DNA of 5,457 nucleotides. Origin: Bacillota bacterium (GTDB lineage Bacteria > Bacillota_A > Clostridia > Lachnospirales > Bianqueaceae). A program made the position numbers and the translations under genes. Each line of letters opens with the position of its first letter. Position 1 is the first letter of the stretch. The stretch is from contig JAFOIR010000389.1 of the NCBI GenBank assembly GCA_017420625.1, forward strand, positions 1-5,457. The letters are read 5' to 3'. This document shows, one piece after another, positions 1 through 5,457 of this stretch. The notes below the pieces were generated by a model that saw only the letters and a program-made list of their open reading frames with translations, was not told where the DNA came from and made no database searches.

Positions 1-67
1 CACGGACAAGACATTTAAGAATTTCAGCACCTAAGTTTCCGAATGCACCAGCCAGTACGATTTTCAT
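1..67 (-). CDS. NAD(P)-binding Rossmann-fold protein, N-terminal fragment (SDR/NmrA-like)
   Basis: Only the first 22 codons are inside the window; the gene runs off the left edge. The peptide begins MKIVLAGAFGNLG: a beta strand followed by the glycine-rich GAFGNLG turn (GxxGxxG, residues 7-13), then a helix (AEILKCLVR). This is the dinucleotide-binding start of extended or atypical short-chain dehydrogenases (NAD-dependent epimerase/dehydratase, NmrA-like NAD(P)H-binding proteins). The start is supported by a strong ribosome binding site, GGAGGA read on the minus strand (75-80), 7 bases before the ATG. It lies 18 bases after the stop of the flavin-reductase gene and is almost certainly in the same transcript, which suggests a redox or NAD(P)H-linked role. 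The substrate cannot be told from this fragment. Confidence 0.8.
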   Translation of the reverse strand, partial: MKIVLAGAFGNLGAEILKCLVR

Positions 68-85
68 GATCAGTTCCTCCTGTTT

Positions 86-1015
86 TTATTTTTTGCCTGC
101 TTTTTCTTTGGCACGTTTATCGTTGATGATCTTCATGTGCTCCGCCGTGACAAGTTCAACGCCGTTTTCCTTGGCCCAGGCGACACAGCCTTTGAGAACC
201 ACGGGAAGGAAGACACGCGGGACGCCCAGAATCGTTTCGAGGGCATCGTCGGTGAACTTGACTTTGTCGTCAACACGGTCTGCTGCATAGCGAACGGATT
301 CGAGTGTAGCTTTTCTTACCTGCAGCAGTTCAGCTCTCATCCGACGTTTGCGGTGGAACCAGAAGTTTTTGGAATCACGATAGCCGTAATCTACCGGAAG
401 CGGAGGGAAATCCCGGGCTGTGACGCCGGCAATGATCGCATCGGAGTATTTCTTTTTCATCAGGATCCGGTCTACTTTCAGAATGAAGTGAGCACCGAAT
501 TTGCTGGTGATGCCGTTGAAATCATGATAAGGACCTTCATAACCGGAAAGCTCTCCGGGTTGATCCTTGTCTGCACCATCCAGTTCTCTTACCCAGGTAC
601 ATTCGATGACCTGAATTGCATCGGTCAGAACTTCCGGTCTTTTTTCACCGGTTTCTTCCTCGATCTGGCTTTTTTCACGGCGGAAATTACACTTGGGCAT
701 CTTGTCAGATGGTTTGTCGCCGGGCCAGGAAAGCTTGACAGCTTCCTTAAAGGTAGACGGTTTGTCGTCGATAAAGTTCAGCGCACATTTGCCGTTTCTT
801 AAAATGTTCTGGGCGGTGTTGGATGAGTTGCGGCAGGAAAGGAGCATAGCATAATAGTCTTTACCGGCTACATAGTAGGGCTGGACCAGAGAATACGGGC
901 CCAGGTTGGTTGTACCGTCTTCACACAGGGTGCTGATAATGACGGTGGGCATGGGGAAAAAGAGGGACGTCTGATAGAAATTATCGACGATCCTCAGGTT
1001 TTCAAAGCTGCTCAT
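86..1015 (-). CDS. Flavin reductase-fold protein with C-terminal PCP_red-like domain
   Basis: The protein has 309 residues. Residues about 15-200 look like the flavin reductase / FMN-binding split-barrel family (RutF/DIM6 type): a strand run PTVIISTLCEDGTTNLGPYS (23-42), then hydrophobic strands YYAMLLSCR (54-62) and a helix SSNTAQNILRNGKCALNFID (64-83), which is the usual cofactor-binding layout. Such proteins bind FMN and either reduce it with NAD(P)H or use it for another redox step; they are cytoplasmic, and no signal peptide is visible. The fold is normally 160-210 residues, so about 100 residues are extra. Within these, residues 252-298 (VKFTDDALETILGVPRVFLP onward, then WAKENGVELVTAEH) resemble the small PCP_red domain known from the light-independent protochlorophyllide reductase B subunit and from stand-alone small proteins. 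The start is fixed by AAGGAGGA (minus strand, 1024-1031), 8 bases before the ATG. It sits between a TetR regulator and a Rossmann-fold gene on the same strand. The family is fairly secure; reaction and substrate are unknown. Confidence 0.85.
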   Translation of the reverse strand: MSSFENLRIVDNFYQTSLFFPMPTVIISTLCEDGTTNLGPYSLVQPYYVAGKDYYAMLLSCRNSSNTAQNILRNGKCALNFIDDKPSTFKEAVKLSWPGDKPSDKMPKCNFRREKSQIEEETGEKRPEVLTDAIQVIECTWVRELDGADKDQPGELSGYEGPYHDFNGITSKFGAHFILKVDRILMKKKYSDAIIAGVTARDFPPLPVDYGYRDSKNFWFHRKRRMRAELLQVRKATLESVRYAADRVDDKVKFTDDALETILGVPRVFLPVVLKGCVAWAKENGVELVTAEHMKIINDKRAKEKAGKK

Positions 1016-1056
1016 GGATAGAATCCTCCTTGAAATAGATAATTGATTGTAATACG

Positions 1057-1587
1057 TCAGATCAGTTTGCGAAGCAGGGCATACAGCTGTTCAAAGGGAA
1101 TACCGGCAACTGTCCAGGTAAGAAGAGCCTCCGCAATGAATTCAGCTGTAAAGAAAAGATCAGATTCCTTTGCAGATTGTCCGGCCGATCCACACTGCGG
1201 GAGAATGAGCTGGGTGATCTGCTGTCTCAGCTGCCTGTGACGAGCCGGAAAAGCTTCTGCGAAAGGTTTTTCAGCTGCGCTGTCGTTAAAAAGAGCCTGG
1301 TGTTTTGTCATAAAAGATGTCAGTGCATCATAGATGCCGCGAAAGAAAGTCTCCTGCTTTGTCGAATCGATTTTTTGGATCGTCTCCAGACAGTCTTTCC
1401 AGTCTTCGACCATGAAAGAAGCAATCAGTATTTCCTTGGACGGGAAATAGTTGTATACGGTTCCAACTGCGATATGACAGGCAGATGCGACAGAACGGAT
1501 CGTCGTTTTAGCATAGCCGTTTTCTTCGATCTGACGTCTTGCTTCAAGAAGAAGCTGTTCACGGACGTTCTCAATGATCTTGGGCAT
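1057..1587 (-). CDS. TetR/AcrR family transcriptional regulator
   Basis: The protein has 176 residues, slightly short for the family (about 185-210). Residues 6-52 form the TetR_N DNA-binding domain: helix 1 (ENVREQLLLEARRQIEENGY), the invariant-type TTI (28-30), the helix-turn-helix with recognition helix HIAVGTVYNYF (38-48) and the closing PSKEIL. The rest (53-176) is all-helical, as expected for the ligand-binding and dimerisation domain, and is not recognisable to subfamily. The open frame continues upstream to 1743, but I chose the ATG at 1585-1587 because the family homology starts there, AGGAAGG (minus strand, 1599-1605) precedes it, and the longer form would read through the divergent promoter region and past the start of the peptidase gene. 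It is probably a dimeric repressor of its own operon, with the flavin-reductase and Rossmann-fold genes following after 41 bases, and perhaps also of the divergent peptidase operon. The ligand is unknown. Confidence 0.93.
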   Translation of the reverse strand: MPKIIENVREQLLLEARRQIEENGYAKTTIRSVASACHIAVGTVYNYFPSKEILIASFMVEDWKDCLETIQKIDSTKQETFFRGIYDALTSFMTKHQALFNDSAAEKPFAEAFPARHRQLRQQITQLILPQCGSAGQSAKESDLFFTAEFIAEALLTWTVAGIPFEQLYALLRKLI

Positions 1588-1619
1588 GAAAGCTGATTCC
1601 TTCCTGAAAAATATTTTTA

Positions 1620-1631
1620 TGAACACGTTCA
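1620..1631. promoter_or_regulatory. Candidate TetR operator (inverted repeat TGAAC-AC-GTTCA)
   Basis: Two perfect 5-base arms, TGAAC and GTTCA, are separated by AC. The repeat touches the last base of the -10 box of the minus-strand promoter and covers the expected transcription start of the regulator gene, where a bound dimer would block initiation. TetR-family repressors commonly bind such short palindromes in the intergenic region next to their own gene. The assignment is inference from position and symmetry. Confidence 0.45.
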
Positions 1632-1659
1632 CCATAGTACAGTTACGCAAAGCTGTCAA
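1631..1659 (-). promoter_or_regulatory. Predicted sigma-A promoter of the TetR/flavin-reductase operon
   Basis: Read on the minus strand, a consensus -35 TTGACA (1654-1659) is followed by a 17-base spacer and the -10 hexamer TATGGT (1631-1636; four of six consensus bases). Transcription would begin near 1622-1625, leaving a leader of about 35-40 bases before the regulator ATG at 1587. The perfect -35 and ideal spacing make this convincing, though the -10 is imperfect. Confidence 0.6.
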
Positions 1660-1676
1660 GATAAACTCTGTTTTTC

Positions 1677-1706
1677 TTGACTTTCCGGCAAATTCTGTGT
1701 CATACT
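1677..1706 (+). promoter_or_regulatory. Predicted extended -10 promoter of the peptidase operon
   Basis: A -35 TTGACT (1677-1682; five of six consensus bases) is followed by an 18-base spacer and the -10 CATACT (1701-1706; four of six). A TG at 1698-1699 one base before the hexamer makes an extended -10 element, common in Gram-positive bacteria. Transcription would start near 1712-1714, about 22 bases before the peptidase ATG at 1736. The two divergent -35 boxes are only 17 bases apart, so the two polymerases may compete. Confidence 0.6.
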
Positions 1707-1721
1707 CTGAATATGTCAGAG
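1705..1721. promoter_or_regulatory. Candidate operator for the peptidase operon (CTCTGA-N5-TCAGAG)
   Basis: Six-base perfect inverted arms CTCTGA and TCAGAG flank ATATG. The repeat overlaps the end of the -10 box and the expected start site of the plus-strand promoter, so a bound dimer would repress the peptidase operon. Its arms differ from the repeat at 1620-1631, so it may belong to another regulator or may be chance. Confidence 0.35.
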
Positions 1722-1735
1722 AAGAGGGAGAAAAA

Positions 1736-3283
1736 ATGGACACAGCAGCAAGAATCCGTATGCTTAGAGAATGGGAAAAGAGATTATCTGCCTACCAGCT
1801 GGGACTGACGATGATCAGTCTGGATGCGGGAGGGGCGCCTTCTTCCGGTGCATCTTACCGTGGTGAGAGAAGGGCACTTTTGGCCGGAGAATACCGGAAA
1901 GTGCTTAAGGATGAAGCGATGTTTGAGAATCTGCTCGAGCTGGAGGAGCTGCTGAATCGCCCGGATGCTGACAGTTTTATTAGGCTGGATCCTGCAGAGA
2001 AAGCGGTTATCCGCCGCGAGGTTACGCTTTACTTGAGACAGCTTCGGCAGGAGAAAGAAGTACCCGTCGATGCCTATATGGCCTTCGAACGAGCGAAGGA
2101 TAAGGCATCCCGCGACTGGCTGAGAGCCAAGAAAGAAGAAGATTTTGCCTCCCATGCACCGCTTCAGCAGGAGGTCATCGACCGGTATAAGGATATCATA
2201 GCCGCCAGTCAGCCGACGAATAACGAAAAAGAAGGTTCTTTATATGATCGGATGCTGGACCGGCATCAGCCAGGGTGGACGACGAAAGAGTATGATTTCT
2301 TCTTTGACAGCGTTCGTACCAGGATCGTTCCGCTTCTTCAAAGGATCATGGAGCAGGAGCCGGTCCGGGAGGATTTTTTGTATGACTTTTATTCGGCAGA
2401 AAAACAGCGCAAAGTCATGCGAAAGATCTGTGATTACATCGGCTTTACCGAGGACTGGGGCAAACTCGGTGAATCAGAGCATCCGCTGACGACGACCGTT
2501 TGTCAGGGAGATATCCGTTTCACAACGAAATACAGGGAACATGGGATCCATCAGGCGATCCTCTCCACGATCCATGAGACCGGACATGCCTATTTCGGCC
2601 ATCAGGTCGATCCTGCCTTCGAAGGATCGGTGATCGCTCATTCGATCAGTGCAGGGCTGCATGAATCCCAGTCCAGGCTGCTGGAAAACCATATCGGAAG
2701 ATCACGGGCATTCTGGAAAGAAGTGCTGCCGATGCTTCAGGAGGAGTTTCCGGAGCAGCTGAAAAGTGTGGATCCGGAACAGTTTTACCGTGCCGTCAAT
2801 GCCGTCAATCCTTCCTTCATTCGAACACAGGCGGATGAAGTGACGTATCCGCTTCATATCATGATCCGGTATGAACTGGAAAAAGAATTCCTGGGCGGCC
2901 ATATGCCGGCAAAGGATCTGGAAGAAGCCTGGAATGCGAAATATGAAGAGTATCTGGGAATACGGCCGCAGAAACCATCGGAAGGCGTTTTGCAGGATAT
3001 GCACTGGCCTTATGCCTACTTCGGTTATTTTCCAACCTACGCACTCGGCAGTGCTATGGCAGCACAGTTTGCCCATACGATGGAAGAAAAGATCGATGTC
3101 CCGGGGCTTCTCAAAACGCATCGCTTTACGGCCATTACCGACTGGCTGAAAGAGAACGTCCATCATTTCGGCGGATTCATTGAGGCGGAAGAGGTACTTC
3201 TTCGCGCGACAGGTCATTCCTTTGATCCGAAATACTATATCGAATATCTGGAAAACAAATATACAGCGAGGTTTACAAAATGA
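1736..3283 (+). CDS. M32 family metallocarboxypeptidase (thermostable carboxypeptidase 1 type)
   Basis: This 515-residue zinc carboxypeptidase removes C-terminal amino acids from peptides in the cytoplasm; it has no signal peptide, and its length matches the family (about 500). The conserved family motifs appear in order: HPLTT (H249, usually HPF), DIRFT (259-263), the zinc site HETGH (H280, E281 catalytic, H284), HESQSR (309-314) with E310 as third zinc ligand 30 residues after H280, IRTQADEVTY (362-371), GVLQDMHW (417-424), and then the GYFPTYALGSA segment. All catalytic elements are present, so it should be active; M32 enzymes have broad specificity but usually do not remove C-terminal proline. 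The frame is open back to 1574, but the ATG at 1736 is preferred because GAGGGAG (1724-1730) lies 5 bases before it and a promoter lies just upstream. It is the first gene of a three-gene operon, and its TGA overlaps the next ATG. The only deviation seen is Leu in place of Phe in the HPF motif. Confidence 0.97.
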   Translation: MDTAARIRMLREWEKRLSAYQLGLTMISLDAGGAPSSGASYRGERRALLAGEYRKVLKDEAMFENLLELEELLNRPDADSFIRLDPAEKAVIRREVTLYLRQLRQEKEVPVDAYMAFERAKDKASRDWLRAKKEEDFASHAPLQQEVIDRYKDIIAASQPTNNEKEGSLYDRMLDRHQPGWTTKEYDFFFDSVRTRIVPLLQRIMEQEPVREDFLYDFYSAEKQRKVMRKICDYIGFTEDWGKLGESEHPLTTTVCQGDIRFTTKYREHGIHQAILSTIHETGHAYFGHQVDPAFEGSVIAHSISAGLHESQSRLLENHIGRSRAFWKEVLPMLQEEFPEQLKSVDPEQFYRAVNAVNPSFIRTQADEVTYPLHIMIRYELEKEFLGGHMPAKDLEEAWNAKYEEYLGIRPQKPSEGVLQDMHWPYAYFGYFPTYALGSAMAAQFAHTMEEKIDVPGLLKTHRFTAITDWLKENVHHFGGFIEAEEVLLRATGHSFDPKYYIEYLENKYTARFTK

Positions 3284-4383
3284 CTTGGAATATTCTGTGG
3301 CATCAGGCGATCATCCACTCAAGACTGATCGCAAGGATGGAGAAAAAGGGGAAAACCGTAGGATTTGATATCCCGGTCACCTGTGACGGGACAGCGGTCC
3401 GCATCCTGATGAGAAACGGAACGAACAAGCCGGTTCATATAAAGATGGCTTTCTGGTATGACGGGATCGTCTATCCCGTGACGCAGGAAGGACGAATGGA
3501 TCTGATGGCGGGATCGGATGCCTATACGATAACTGAACGGATTCCGATCCCGCTGAGAAAAGGCAGTAAGCTTACCCTCAGGATTTTCAGGGAAGAACGC
3601 TATAAAGACGGCAATATGATCGAGGAAGATGTGTCCGTATATGATGGCAATGCCGTTGATCGTCCGGATTTGATACCACATACAAATATAAAAGTAGAAG
3701 AAAGAACGGGCGTATATCCTGTCATCCCTCTGATCAAACAGATCGAGATCGAATCGGAGAGCAAACAGGTAACGATCGTAGCTTTCGGTGATTCGATCAC
3801 AGCCATGAGCCGCTGGACCAAACCGCTGGCTGAGAGACTCTATGAAGCCTATGGCGGTGAAGTAGTGCTGGTCAACAGCGGGATCAGCGGAAACTGCCTG
3901 GGAAGAGAAGCGAAAAAGTACTGGGACGGATTCTTCGGAGAAATGGGAACCAAACGATATGTCCGGGATGTTCTGAAGCTTCCGAACGTTAAAACGGTCA
4001 TCATGGCTTTCGGCATCAATGATATTGCGGAGATGACGAAAAAACACCCCGACTGGACTCTCGAAGCGCTGATCAGGGAAACGAAAAAAATGATCTGGAC
4101 CTTCCATCATGAAGGGATCCGGGTGATCGGATGGACCCTTGGACCGAGAAAAGGCTACTTCGAAAAGTGGACGGCAGAGCAGGAGAAGATTCGCCGGCAG
4201 TATAATGACTGGGTCAGAACGGAAGCTCCTTTTGACGCTGTCGTTGATCCTGAACCGCTGCTCTTGGAAGAGGGAACGACCGATACCTATAAACATGGGC
4301 TGCATCAGGGTGATTTCCTGCATCCGAGTGCGGAAGGCGGAAAGCTGATCGCAGACTGCTTCGATCTTGAATCTCTGAGGTAA
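3280..4383 (+). CDS. SGNH/GDSL hydrolase with N-terminal beta-sandwich domain
   Basis: This 367-residue protein is predicted to be an ester (acyl) hydrolase. Residues about 20-150 look like the jelly-roll domain that precedes the catalytic domain in many bacterial SGNH hydrolases: AVRILMRNGTNKPVHI, an MDLMAGSDAYTITE segment, then LRKGSKLTLRIF. The catalytic domain (about 160-367) has block I FGDSI (169-173) with nucleophile S172, block II NSGISGN (199-205) with oxyanion glycine G204, block III GIND (245-248) with N247, and block V DFLHP (345-349) with D345 and H348. The active site is therefore complete. No signal peptide or membrane segment is seen, so it probably acts in the cytoplasm, perhaps on acylated sugars, peptides or small esters; the substrate cannot be read. 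The start ATG overlaps the peptidase stop (ATGA) with GAGG (3268-3271) 8 bases upstream, indicating translational coupling. A later ATG at 3337 lacks a well-spaced ribosome site. Confidence 0.93.
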   Translation: MTWNILWHQAIIHSRLIARMEKKGKTVGFDIPVTCDGTAVRILMRNGTNKPVHIKMAFWYDGIVYPVTQEGRMDLMAGSDAYTITERIPIPLRKGSKLTLRIFREERYKDGNMIEEDVSVYDGNAVDRPDLIPHTNIKVEERTGVYPVIPLIKQIEIESESKQVTIVAFGDSITAMSRWTKPLAERLYEAYGGEVVLVNSGISGNCLGREAKKYWDGFFGEMGTKRYVRDVLKLPNVKTVIMAFGINDIAEMTKKHPDWTLEALIRETKKMIWTFHHEGIRVIGWTLGPRKGYFEKWTAEQEKIRRQYNDWVRTEAPFDAVVDPEPLLLEEGTTDTYKHGLHQGDFLHPSAEGGKLIADCFDLESLR

Positions 4384-4388
4384 AGAGC

Positions 4389-4940
4389 ATGAAGCCTCTG
4401 ACAGTTCAAAAAGTCGACCGGCAGACCGAGATCCTTCCACAGCTTTTAAGGCTCTATCGGTCCTCTTTCCCACGGATCGAGCGGGTCGATTTTGATATCT
4501 ATCTGGATGATCCGATCGGAAACCTGGACATTCTGTCCTTCTGGGATGAAGAGAAGTTCTGCGGATTTGCTACTCTGATGACTTATGAAGATCTGACTCA
4601 GATCCTTTATTTCGCGATCGAAGAGCAGCTGCGCGGACAGGGAAACGGGAGCCGTGCGCTTGCAGCTATGCGGGCTTATTACAAAGACGGCCGGATCATG
4701 GCTGATCTGGAAGATCCACAGATGGCTATGACAGAAGAAATCCGTCAGGAACGGCTGCGCCGGCAGGGGTTCTATATGCGGGCGGGTTATCAGCTGACAG
4801 ATGTCCGGTTTATGTGGGAAGGTGAAAACTACGTCATGATGATCAGCGGGGGAACGCTCTCGATGGCCGAATATGAAGCCTTCTGGCGCAGAGCCGAAAA
4901 AGACCGCGGACCCGGCTACGAAAGAATGGATACGGAATAA
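4389..4940 (+). CDS. GNAT family N-acetyltransferase
   Basis: This 183-residue protein has the GNAT layout. An N-terminal strand-helix region (LLRLYRSSFP, 19-28) is followed by central strands CGFATLMTYEDLTQILYFAI (58-77), then motif A, LRGQGNGSRAL (81-91). The R-x-x-G-x-G pyrophosphate-binding loop for acetyl-CoA is at 82-87. Motif B follows as GFYMRAGYQ (127-135), with closing strands FMWEGENYVMMISGG (141-155). Such enzymes transfer an acetyl group from acetyl-CoA to an amine on a small molecule, peptide or protein; the acceptor is unknown here. It starts 5 bases after the SGNH hydrolase stop, with GAGG (4377-4380, inside the last codons of the preceding gene) 8 bases before the ATG, so it is the last gene of the peptidase operon and is followed by a terminator. 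A charged C-terminal tail beyond the fold (about 160-183) has no recognised role. Confidence 0.9.
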   Translation: MKPLTVQKVDRQTEILPQLLRLYRSSFPRIERVDFDIYLDDPIGNLDILSFWDEEKFCGFATLMTYEDLTQILYFAIEEQLRGQGNGSRALAAMRAYYKDGRIMADLEDPQMAMTEEIRQERLRRQGFYMRAGYQLTDVRFMWEGENYVMMISGGTLSMAEYEAFWRRAEKDRGPGYERMDTE

Positions 4941-4943
4941 GAG

Positions 4944-4998
4944 CACAATGAAAAACCAGCCTGACGGCATCAGATGCCTGAAAGGCTGGTTTTGTGTT
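4944..4998. terminator. Bidirectional rho-independent terminator between convergent genes
   Basis: AAAACCAGCC (4952-4961) pairs perfectly with GGCTGGTTTT (4984-4993). An inner hairpin GGCAT-CAG-ATGCC (4966-4978) sits inside, giving a long nested stem. On the plus strand the stem is followed by TTTTGTGTT; on the minus strand it is followed by a run of five T (complement of 4951-4955). It lies just after the GNAT stop and before the convergent pgi gene, so it can end transcripts from both sides. Confidence 0.88.
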
Positions 4999-5011
4999 AT
5001 AAAAGATGGTT

Positions 5012-5025
5012 TGGCAGATCTGCCG
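5012..5025 (-). terminator. Short palindrome downstream of pgi, possible weak terminator
   Basis: GGCAGATCTGCC (5013-5024) is a perfect 12-base palindrome placed 10 bases after the pgi stop. On the minus strand it could form a four-base-pair hairpin followed by AAACCATC and then a short T run. The stem is small and the T run is offset, so at most it would assist the stronger terminator at 4944-4998; it may be chance. Confidence 0.25.
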
Positions 5026-5034
5026 TTTGCAGGA

Positions 5035-5457
5035 TTACAGACCGAAGATAGCGCTGTAAGCTTTCAGGGCTCCGTCGGTATTGTGAGCAAGAACGCGGGT
5101 CGCAAGGACTTTACCCAGCTGAACGCCTTCCTGATCGAAACTGTTGACATTCCAGATAAAGCCCTGGAACATTACTTTGTTTTCATAGTGAGCCAGAAGA
5201 GCACCCAGAACGGCCGGAGTGACAGATTCGCCAATAATAATGCTGGAGGGACGTTCGCCGTCGAAACTCTTGTTGGGGTTCTCGTCTGTCTTGCCAACAG
5301 CAAAGGCTACGATCTGGGCTGCAACATTGGCATCCAGCTTCTGCTGGCTGGTGCTGTCTTTGATCACAACGTCCTGAGCTCGCTGACTGTTCTTGAATCC
5401 GATGAACTGCAGCGGAACGATATCGGTTCCCTGATGAAGCAGCTGATAGAAGGAATG
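5035..5457 (-). CDS. pgi: Glucose-6-phosphate isomerase, C-terminal fragment
   Basis: The last 140 residues of phosphoglucose isomerase, which interconverts glucose 6-phosphate and fructose 6-phosphate in glycolysis and gluconeogenesis in the cytoplasm. The frame is open to the right window edge, so the N-terminal part and promoter lie outside. The fragment begins HSFYQLLHQG, the conserved helix that follows the catalytic glutamate region in this family. It continues through STSQQKLDANVAAQ and GERPSSIIIGESVTPAVLGA, and carries the full family signature 2 at fragment residues 99-116 (GFIWNVNSFDQEGVQLGK), including the catalytic lysine K116. Q113 replaces the more usual Glu but is allowed in the signature. 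The segment FIGFKNSQRAQDV has Gln where the animal and E. coli enzymes have the ring-opening His, and no His occurs between fragment residues 9 and 89; this appears to be a subfamily trait. A GTG at 5365-5367 is internal and not the start. It is convergent with the GNAT gene. Confidence 0.95.
   Translation of the reverse strand, partial: HSFYQLLHQGTDIVPLQFIGFKNSQRAQDVVIKDSTSQQKLDANVAAQIVAFAVGKTDENPNKSFDGERPSSIIIGESVTPAVLGALLAHYENKVMFQGFIWNVNSFDQEGVQLGKVLATRVLAHNTDGALKAYSAIFGL

Noticed and set aside
137..802. 221-codon open frame on the plus strand opposite the flavin-reductase gene
   Set aside because: It is antisense to a well-supported gene, has low-complexity Phe-rich composition typical of shadow frames and no ribosome site.
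1640..1657. ACAG-N10-CTGT inverted repeat between the divergent promoters
   Set aside because: Only four-base arms with a long spacer; expected by chance and not placed at a start site.
1574..1735. N-terminal extension of the M32 peptidase from 1574
   Set aside because: It would overlap the TetR start and the control region; the ATG at 1736 has its own ribosome site and promoter.
1588..1743. N-terminal extension of the TetR gene up to 1743
   Set aside because: It would run through both predicted promoters and past the peptidase start; family homology and a ribosome site begin at 1587.
3319..4473. Long 384-codon open frame on the minus strand opposite the SGNH hydrolase gene
   Set aside because: It lies wholly antisense to a gene with a complete SGNH active site, has no ribosome binding site or recognisable domain, and spans into the next gene; it is a by-product of codon usage.
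4446..4970. 174-codon minus-strand open frame opposite the GNAT gene
   Set aside because: It is antisense to a clear acetyltransferase, begins inside the terminator stem, and has no family resemblance.
5365..5367. GTG as start of a 110-residue minus-strand protein
   Set aside because: The pgi homology continues upstream in the same frame to the window edge (HSFYQLLHQG), so this is an internal valine codon.

Overview
The window looks like ordinary chromosome of a low-to-moderate GC Gram-positive bacterium (Bacillota; a gut-type Clostridia or Erysipelotrichia would fit, but this is inference). The support is tight gene packing, strong AGGAGG-type ribosome binding sites, sigma-A-like promoters, and typical Bacillota gene families. 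There are no RNA genes, insertion sequences, CRISPR arrays or phage genes.

Left block (1-1587, minus strand): three co-directional genes read right to left. They are a TetR/AcrR-type repressor, a 309-residue flavin-reductase-fold protein with an unusual C-terminal helical domain resembling PCP_red, and the first 22 codons of a Rossmann-fold NAD(P)-binding protein (GxxGxxG). Gaps are 41 and 18 bases with no terminator, so this looks like a small repressor-controlled redox operon.

Control region (1588-1735): a compact divergent promoter region separates the repressor from the right-hand operon. Each direction has a recognisable -35/-10 pair. Two inverted repeats, one at each presumed transcription start, are candidate operators.

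Right block (1736-4940, plus strand): a three-gene operon encodes an M32 metallocarboxypeptidase with its zinc site intact, an SGNH/GDSL hydrolase whose start overlaps the peptidase stop (ATGA), and a GNAT acetyltransferase 5 bases further on. All three lack signal peptides. A plausible general theme is intracellular hydrolysis and modification of peptides or acylated small molecules, but no specific pathway can be read from the sequence.

Right end (4941-5457): a bidirectional rho-independent terminator separates this operon from a convergent minus-strand gene. That gene is the C-terminal 140 residues of glucose-6-phosphate isomerase (pgi), and its N-terminal part lies outside the window.

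No clearly new system is visible. The points most worth a second look are the flavin-reductase/PCP_red-like fusion under a TetR repressor, the two-operator divergent control region, and the pgi variant with glutamine where the ring-opening histidine is expected.
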